From Aeriscardovia aeriphila (GTDB lineage: Bacteria; Actinomycetota; Actinomycetes; Actinomycetales; Bifidobacteriaceae): a DNA stretch of 36,945 bases. The stretch lies in contig CASERW010000009.1 of the NCBI GenBank assembly GCA_949290445.1, positions 1-36,945 of the forward strand, read 5' to 3'. The notes under the pieces were generated by a model. It did not search any database and was not told where the DNA came from. It saw nothing but the letters and a program-made list of their open reading frames with translations. This document shows positions 31,519-36,945 of this stretch, in pieces (position 1 is the stretch's first letter; the number at the start of each line of letters is the position of its first letter). The position numbers were made by a program, and so were the translations under genes.

Positions 31519-32763
31519 TTACTTGTTAAAGAGTGGCTCAGTTGGGTTGACAACCATGTTGTTTGGTTGAATCGGATCATCCTGTTGCATGCGCGTAAAG
31601 TCATCCGAAATGGCGAAGGTTCGGATCTTCTTATGCGTCTTACGAGAGTAGATTGACACCGTTGAATGTTTCCCAGCTCTACTATTAATCGGAATGGAAG
31701 AAACGTAATAACGCGTTGATGTTGCAACGAGTGATCTCCGAATACTTCTATCCCCATTATCCGGGTTCTCTAACCTGGCTGCCACTCCAGTCTTTGTATT
31801 CACATAATAGAAAGCTCCTGTATCTCCATTAATGAAGGGGAAGCCTTCAGCATCGAATCCTTCGCGGGAAGTCCAAAAATAATTCCCTGTAGCAATGAAG
31901 TGTTTCCCACCATCTACAGTAATTGCCTTGTATTTTTGCCCTTTATTTTCCATGTCATATGAAGCTAGGAAAAGTAACTCGACTGATGGAGCTTGGACCG
32001 TCCGAGTCAGTTTAACAAGACCGTGAATAAGATGATCAGAAGGACATGACATTTCATTATTTGCAGCAAAAAGTTCAAAAAACTTAGGGCTTCCACCTAA
32101 GGCAGACTCATCTTGCTTTGGAATACGAATATCTTTAGCGAAATATGTTACAGAGGAACTAAAAGAAAGGTGTGATTGTGGCGTTATCTCAAACCACGGT
32201 AATTGAACACCCCAACTATCGCCATCACCGATTTGAAGGAAAAGAGTATCTCCGCAATTGGCAACGGCAGCATTTGCTCCTGAAGGATAGGAGAACTTCA
32301 GTGTACTAAACTCACCATCCGGTTTTGTCAATATAGCCCGGCCGGCGTCTTTATCCTGTAATCCTGTGTGATAAGTGGCAATGCGAGAACCATCTTGGAG
32401 CGGGATAGAATCATATTGGAAGTTCGTCTTACTGTGAGACGTGATTCTCACATTCCCCGCGGAAGAGATGAAATAATCATCGGAAGAATCAGCCCAATAT
32501 AACCCAGATTTTGTCCATGAAGCAGATAGACCAAACATTGCTGAACCTTTATAGACGCTCACGCTCCCATCAGTTTTCACTAGTGCCATTCGCGATTCGC
32601 TTTTGTTTGCTGAACTCAGTGAATACAAAGGGATAGCGAATGCAATGGATTTCATATCCACATGTTGGGGTAGTGAGGAAGAGGATGAAGCGCATCCCGA
32701 CAGTGCGGTGATCATCACAATGCAAAGCGCTGATGCCAGGATGCGCTTCACCTGAGAAAACAT
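31519..32763 (-). CDS. Putative lipoprotein, unknown function
   Basis: A 414-residue protein with a lipoprotein signal (SALCIVMITALSGC, Cys at 23) and a Ser-rich linker. The mature domain is rich in beta-type repeats: aromatic and Gly/Asp turns (LVKTDGSVSVYKG, YWADSSDDYF, AFYYVNTKTGVAARLE), suggesting a beta-propeller or similar repeat fold; this is inferred from pattern only. It lies 26 bases downstream of the permuted NlpC/P60-like gene on the same strand, so the two are likely co-transcribed. Confidence 0.75.
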   Translation of the reverse strand: MFSQVKRILASALCIVMITALSGCASSSSSLPQHVDMKSIAFAIPLYSLSSANKSESRMALVKTDGSVSVYKGSAMFGLSASWTKSGLYWADSSDDYFISSAGNVRITSHSKTNFQYDSIPLQDGSRIATYHTGLQDKDAGRAILTKPDGEFSTLKFSYPSGANAAVANCGDTLFLQIGDGDSWGVQLPWFEITPQSHLSFSSSVTYFAKDIRIPKQDESALGGSPKFFELFAANNEMSCPSDHLIHGLVKLTRTVQAPSVELLFLASYDMENKGQKYKAITVDGGKHFIATGNYFWTSREGFDAEGFPFINGDTGAFYYVNTKTGVAARLENPDNGDRSIRRSLVATSTRYYVSSIPINSRAGKHSTVSIYSRKTHKKIRTFAISDDFTRMQQDDPIQPNNMVVNPTEPLFNK

Positions 32764-32789
32764 GCTATTCTCACTTATCTCTTGATACT

Positions 32790-33578
32790 TTACGGATTAA
32801 CCGTCTTATACGTTTGAACCCACTTAGAGTCACGAATCGTGAACGGGTAAATGTAGTAAGCACCCGGCGCAATGTCAAAACCTGCGCCATAAATATACGC
32901 TGCCCATACTACCTGACCACAATTCATATAGTATTTATCATCACGATTAGTTGTGATGAAATTGCTGTTATATGGACGACCAATATACGTCTTGGCACGA
33001 GCAACAGCTTTATTCCTGTCCATCTGAGTTGCTTTTACATGCTGGAGAACAGCAGTTCCTGCAGCTGCGGTATAACGGCGGTCAACATCCCTCACAGTCT
33101 GTCCACTTCCAGGTGCTTCTATGCATCGTCCAGCAGAAATGAAAATCCCTGCATGACCGTGAGTGACAAATGCTGTCGAGTTGTTTGCAACAAAAATATC
33201 ACCAGGATATTGTGCATTCGCTAACTGATTGTGTTTTCCTCCTCCACTGCTTGCCAGTTGCATTGTGGAAGCATTGGTTGATCTATTTCGACCAGTAACA
33301 ACAGTATTGTTAGGTAATGCTGCGACCGCTGCATCATATGCAAGATCAAGCGTTTCCTCCTTGGATTTTCCTGTTCTCAGGGATTCTTCAGAAACTTGCT
33401 GATCTAGCAATGCTACAGATGGATGCCCATCAGTGATAACGGACATTTGCTGCAATTTCTTTGTGTATGAAGAATCAGTTGTAGCTGCTTGCGCCGGTAG
33501 AACTGATAGAGAAATTGCGCAAATTGAGACCATTGCTACTAGTGAATTAAGGAGGCATCCCCCTCGAATGCTCTTCAT
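32790..33578 (-). CDS. Secreted permuted NlpC/P60 (YiiX-like) cysteine hydrolase
   Basis: A 262-residue secreted protein. Residues 1-31 are a signal peptide (AISLSVLPAQA). The catalytic part begins at about 125 with GDIFVANNSTAFVTHGHAGIFI (His 142), CIEAPGSGQTV (Glu 154) and ends with YMNCGQVVWAAY (Cys 220). The order His-Glu-Cys is that of permuted papain-like (C92/YiiX) enzymes, not classic NlpC/P60. Likely acts on peptidoglycan or another acyl/amide bond at the cell surface. Agaagg precedes ATG 33578. It forms an operon with the lipoprotein downstream. Confidence 0.8.
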   Translation of the reverse strand: MKSIRGGCLLNSLVAMVSICAISLSVLPAQAATTDSSYTKKLQQMSVITDGHPSVALLDQQVSEESLRTGKSKEETLDLAYDAAVAALPNNTVVTGRNRSTNASTMQLASSGGGKHNQLANAQYPGDIFVANNSTAFVTHGHAGIFISAGRCIEAPGSGQTVRDVDRRYTAAAGTAVLQHVKATQMDRNKAVARAKTYIGRPYNSNFITTNRDDKYYMNCGQVVWAAYIYGAGFDIAPGAYYIYPFTIRDSKWVQTYKTVNP

Positions 33579-33931
33579 GATTAAACCTTCTGACTAGAAT
33601 CTCAGCGTCGTTGCTGAAGATGAAAAGACTCGTCAGACCTTTTACTCAATAATAGCCGTAACAAAGTGAATGTCAATCATGTGATGAAAAACGGTAATTT
33701 GAACTTTTTAATAGTTATTTACAATGTTATTAACAATATTTGTACTCCTTTTCTCCCTCTAATCTCAATGAACTAAGGAAACAGAAAAGCAGATGATGTT
33801 TGATTCACTGTTACATATAACATTAATGAACATTCTCAATACGCAATGCCCCTGGCGAGAACTGCGAAGCAGCTCATCGCCAGGGGCATTTTTCATGCGC
33901 GCAAAAACCGCAGTGATAATCTTAAGAAACC
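33579..33931. other. Intergenic region with an orphan plus-strand terminator
   Basis: 353 bases between the secreted hydrolase (start) and asnS (3' end), both on the minus strand. It is AT-rich on the left, the probable promoter zone of the hydrolase operon. It contains a terminator-like hairpin (33845-33893) whose T-run is on the plus strand, and a TGATAATCT copy at 33914. Confidence 0.6.
33845..33893 (+). terminator. Hairpin AATGCCCCTGGCGA with plus-strand T-run
   Basis: 14-bp perfect stem (33845-33858 with 33877-33890), 18-base loop, then TTTTT. On the minus strand it can serve asnS, but there the T-run is missing. Best fit is a plus-strand transcript of unknown origin or a bidirectional terminator. 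Confidence 0.7.
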
Positions 33932-35335
33932 TTAGAAGTCGGCGTTACCCACAGTGCGAGGGTGAGGAAGAACGTCACGAATGTTATCGACACCAGTCAA
34001 ATACATGACGAGACGCTCAAAGCCCAAACCAAAGCCAGCGTGCTTGGTGGAACCGTAACGGCGAAGGTCGAGGTAGTACTTGTACTGCTGCTCATCCATG
34101 CCGAGCTCCTCAATACGAGCAAGAAGCTTGTCGTAACGCTCCTCACGCTGAGAGCCACCAATAATCTCGCCGATACCAGGAGCCAAGCAGTCAGCAGCTG
34201 CAACCGTCTTGCCATCCTCGTTCATGCGCATGTAGAAGGCCTTAATTGCCGCCGGATAATCGGTGACAAAGGTTGGGCGCTTGAAGTGCTGCTCGCACAG
34301 GTAGCGCTCGTGCTCGGTCTGCAAGTCGATTCCCCACTTGACGGGGTACTCGAACTTGACGCCGCTTTCCACAGCCTTTTCGAGGATGTCAATGGCCTCG
34401 GTGTAGGTGACGCGAGCGAAGTCAGAGCTTGCCACATGCTCCAGGCGAGCAAGCAAGCCCTTGTCAACAAAGCGGTTGAGCATGTTCAACTCGTCAGGGC
34501 AGGTGTCGAGAACCGTGCGGATGACGAACTTGAGCATCTGCTCAGACACGTCCATTTCACCCTTGAGGTCGCAGAAGGCCATTTCTGGCTCAACCATCCA
34601 AAACTCTGCCGCATGGCGGCGAGTGTTGGAATCCTCAGCGCGGAAGGTGGGGCCGAAGGTGTAAATATCGCCCATGGACTGTGCGAAGTTCTCACCTTGC
34701 AGCTGGCCGGACACCGTCAAGTGAGCGGCAGCACCGAAGAAGTCCTTCGAGTAGTCGACCTTGCCGTCGTCCGTCTTCGGAACATTGTTCATGTCCAAAG
34801 TGGTCACTTGGAACATTTCGCCAGCACCCTCGGCATCCGAGGTGGTGATAATAGGCGTGTTCACGTAGACGAAACCACGAGACTGGAAGAACGTGTGAAT
34901 GGCATAGGCTGCCACCGAGCGAATGCGGAAGACTGCGCGGAACAGGTTTGTTCGAGCACGCAGATGCTGCTGTGTGCGCAAGAATTCGCGAGTCTGACGC
35001 TGCTTTTGCAGAGGATAATCAGGAGCGCAAGTGCCCTCCACGCTGATTTCCTCAGCTTGCAGTTCGAATGGCTGTGGCCTATCCGGAGTCAGGGCAAGCT
35101 TACCGCGTACCACAAGTGCGGCACCAACGCCCTGGGAATTGATCTCGTCATAATTAGCCAGGCCAGAGCGGGTCATCACGACCTGCAAATCTTTGAAGCA
35201 GCTACCGTCGTTAAGCGTGACGAAGCCGACATCCTTCATATCACGAATAGAGCGCACCCAGCCGCCGACAGTAACATGAGAGCCGCCAAGCTCTTCCTTA
35301 TCGGCGTACAGTTGGGCGATACGCGTGCGATCCAT
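33932..35335 (-). CDS. asnS: Asparaginyl-tRNA synthetase
   Basis: Class IIb synthetase for tRNA-Asn, 467 residues. The N-terminal OB-fold anticodon domain ([21 protein letters not shown]) is followed by class II motif 1 ([20 protein letters not shown]), motif 2 ([21 protein letters not shown]) and motif 3 ([20 protein letters not shown]). [11 protein letters not shown], not the Asp-type HLPEFTQLD, identifies AsnRS. Start at ATG 35335. Divergent from the kinase gene across 255 bases. Confidence 0.95.
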   Translation of the reverse strand: MDRTRIAQLYADKEELGGSHVTVGGWVRSIRDMKDVGFVTLNDGSCFKDLQVVMTRSGLANYDEINSQGVGAALVVRGKLALTPDRPQPFELQAEEISVEGTCAPDYPLQKQRQTREFLRTQQHLRARTNLFRAVFRIRSVAAYAIHTFFQSRGFVYVNTPIITTSDAEGAGEMFQVTTLDMNNVPKTDDGKVDYSKDFFGAAAHLTVSGQLQGENFAQSMGDIYTFGPTFRAEDSNTRRHAAEFWMVEPEMAFCDLKGEMDVSEQMLKFVIRTVLDTCPDELNMLNRFVDKGLLARLEHVASSDFARVTYTEAIDILEKAVESGVKFEYPVKWGIDLQTEHERYLCEQHFKRPTFVTDYPAAIKAFYMRMNEDGKTVAAADCLAPGIGEIIGGSQREERYDKLLARIEELGMDEQQYKYYLDLRRYGSTKHAGFGLGFERLVMYLTGVDNIRDVLPHPRTVGNADF

Positions 35336-35590
35336 GGATACCCCATTTCACCAACTGACTAATTACTACATACTGCCTGCACGCTGGTGGCGTACTTGCA
35401 GTGTTTCCAGACTAGTCCGAAGCGCGGAAAGCCGCCAGCGCGCACCTCAAACCTGAGCTCGGCGGCCAGATAGCTGCACGCCCCATCGCGCGCCCTCAAC
35501 TCGTCTTCTATTGTGGTAAGGCTGAGCAGATGCTAAAAATTCGCGCCCGATTGTGCATTCTGGGCGAAAACCGGCGTAAAAATAGGAACT

Positions 35591-36469
35591 ATGAGTGACT
35601 CCTTTGCTACGTCTGTGCTTTCGCTCGAGCCAGGCAATATGGTCGGCGGCTATACCCTCGTCTCCCACTTGGGCGGTGGCGCAATGGGAACAGTGTGGAC
35701 AGTACGTGACTCCGCGGGTCAACTCTTTGCAATGAAAATCTTGAGGGACTCCCTAGCTACCGACCCGCAAGAGAAGGAAAGGGAACAGCAGGCTCGCGAA
35801 CGCTTGCACCGCGAGGCTTTGGCGCTGACCAAGGTGCGTCACCCTAATGTGACGGCCATTGTGGACATGGAGTTGGACGACAGGCTGGCTTTTATTGTCA
35901 CCGAGCTGATCGAAGGTGACAATCTGCGCGACGACGTGAACCGTAATGGCGCGTATACCGGCGAGGACTTGGTACTGCTCGCCGAAAAGCTCATTAGCGC
36001 GGTTCAGGCCGTACACCAGGCGGGCATTATTCACCGCGATATCAAGCCGACTAACGTGATGATTTCCGCTTCTGGCCCGATTCTCGTCGATTTTGGCATC
36101 GCCATGGAGCCGGGAGAGTCGCATGTGACGCGCACTGGTTTGGTGATGGGAACTCCTGGTTTTATTGCGCCGGAAGTGATCGAAGGCGCTGAGTCGGACG
36201 AAATTACTGATTGGTGGTCGCTCGCCTCTGTTTTGGCTTTTGCTGCTACTGGCCAGCCGGTTTTTGGCTCAAAGCCCATCATGGCGGTGCTGGAGCGTGA
36301 GGCTTCTGGTGCGGCCGACCTGCACACCCTCTCCCCTCTGTTGCGTCAGGCTTTTTTGCAGGCGCTCAACCCGCAGCGTTCCCAGCGTTTGAGTATTGGC
36401 AAGCTGTACCAAGCGATTGTTGCTGATGTTCGAGGAGTGGGAGGCCAACCAGTAGGCGGTTTGCAATGA
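35591..36469 (+). CDS. PknB-type Ser/Thr protein kinase (soluble)
   Basis: A 292-residue Hanks-type kinase. The Gly loop is GGGAMGTVW (28-36), catalytic Lys K49 in FAMKI, the catalytic loop HRDIKPTNV (D150), DFG at 167-169 and the activation segment TRTGLVMGTPGFIAPE. There is no membrane segment or PASTA domain, so it is a cytoplasmic kinase, smaller than PknB. Aggaa precedes ATG 35591. It overlaps the next gene by ATGA (36466-36469), suggesting a linked function, probably with the partner as substrate or sensor. Confidence 0.92.
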   Translation: MSDSFATSVLSLEPGNMVGGYTLVSHLGGGAMGTVWTVRDSAGQLFAMKILRDSLATDPQEKEREQQARERLHREALALTKVRHPNVTAIVDMELDDRLAFIVTELIEGDNLRDDVNRNGAYTGEDLVLLAEKLISAVQAVHQAGIIHRDIKPTNVMISASGPILVDFGIAMEPGESHVTRTGLVMGTPGFIAPEVIEGAESDEITDWWSLASVLAFAATGQPVFGSKPIMAVLEREASGAADLHTLSPLLRQAFLQALNPQRSQRLSIGKLYQAIVADVRGVGGQPVGGLQ

Positions 36470-36945
36470 GCGCTCCAGATTATCAGTCTGCTTTCTCCCC
36501 CGCTTCTCGCGAACCGGCCGCTGGCTCGTCTGAGCCACCAGTACGCACTTCGCCGAGTTTGCAAGCTTTAAACGGCAGGCCTGCTCCTGGTTCGGGTTTG
36601 CGTCGTCAGTGGACGCATTCTCCTCGCGATGTGCAAGCCATCGCTTTGGCTGATCAGCGTGAGTCGCTGCTACTCGCTCAGCCTGCTCGCACGACTGCGA
36701 TTCCACAAACAACGGTGATGCCTAACGCCATGCAGAACAATCTTTCTGCTGCACAGACCGCCGAGCCCGCTGCAACTGCCGATGCTGGGCAGACGCAGAC
36801 CATCAATTCCGCTTTCTACGCTCAGCCCGACGACAATTACGCGGACACGGACGACGGCTACGACGAGGAAAACTACGCTGACGCCTACTCCACCGATGCT
36901 GACGGTTACGACAACGGTAATAACGAAGACGACAACGAGTACGAC
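36466..36945 (+). CDS. Low-complexity protein, partner of the kinase, cut by window edge
   Basis: Starts at ATG 36466, overlapping the kinase stop by four bases, and stays open for 160 codons to the window end. It is Pro/Ala/Ser/Gln-rich (SREPAAGSSEPPVRTSPS), then Tyr/Asp/Asn-rich (YDEENYADAYSTDADGYDN). Such disordered N-termini often precede a membrane or FHA-type domain in kinase-linked proteins, but none is visible here. A TGATAATCT copy lies at its start (36478). No family recognised; the rest lies outside the window. Confidence 0.75.
   Translation, partial: MSAPDYQSAFSPASREPAAGSSEPPVRTSPSLQALNGRPAPGSGLRRQWTHSPRDVQAIALADQRESLLLAQPARTTAIPQTTVMPNAMQNNLSAAQTAEPAATADAGQTQTINSAFYAQPDDNYADTDDGYDEENYADAYSTDADGYDNGNNEDDNEYD

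Noticed and set aside
33962..35362. 466-codon plus-strand open frame opposite asnS
   Set aside because: Shadow of the synthetase gene; no ribosome binding site or domain.

Overview
This window looks like chromosomal DNA from a high-GC-branch actinobacterium whose own GC is only about one half. The DUF3073 and DUF4032 proteins, the ThrE-type exporter, the CorC-like protein and the gene style point to Bifidobacteriaceae. The moderate GC suggests an Alloscardovia- or Scardovia-like genus rather than a typical Bifidobacterium. That placement is inference from family knowledge; no 16S gene is present.

Layout. 1-9,040 is mostly housekeeping: DUF3073 (cut by the edge), trpS, two small membrane proteins, a winged-helix/AlbA_2 regulator pair behind an array of CCTAGG boxes, a ThrE-type exporter, a CNNM/CBS protein, a YgjP-like metallopeptidase, then tRNA-Ile(GAT) and tRNA-Ala(TGC). 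9,041 to about 14,600 is a more AT-rich accessory segment directly after the tRNAs. It holds an acidic orphan protein, a DUF4143 AAA ATPase preceded by 23-bp-period repeats, and a lactococcin-972-type bacteriocin locus. The bacteriocin structural gene carries an in-frame TGA, while its membrane and ABC partner genes are open.

14,600-17,600 is a TetR/permease/ATPase operon laid out like the heme-efflux hrtRBA system, with two perfect TGACACNGTGTCA operators. 17,600-21,000 carries a small antitoxin-like gene, an NmrA-family reductase with an Rrf2 regulator, Dps, and a secreted peptide next to a lipoprotein. 21,000-28,300 has dtd, a GMP reductase, a GT39/GT2 glycosyltransferase pair, a DEDDh exonuclease and an RlmB-type methyltransferase. 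28,400-36,945 has DUF4032, an UgpC/MsmK-type sugar ABC ATPase, a lipoprotein plus permuted NlpC/P60-like secreted protein, asnS, and a Ser/Thr kinase followed by a partial gene.

Three layers of structure are not explained by genes. (1) The 9-mer TGATAATCT occurs 20 times on both strands; 19 of 20 copies are preceded by C or G, and half lie in the small intergenic fraction, usually just 3' of a stop codon. It behaves like a genome-wide signal word of unknown role. (2) Eight 16-mers within two mismatches of the ParB-binding parS palindrome lie in 7.2 kb (21.15-28.35 kb). (3) The CCTAGG array upstream of the AlbA_2 regulator has a repeated spacing pattern with a 121-bp period. These and the interrupted bacteriocin gene are the main items for follow-up.
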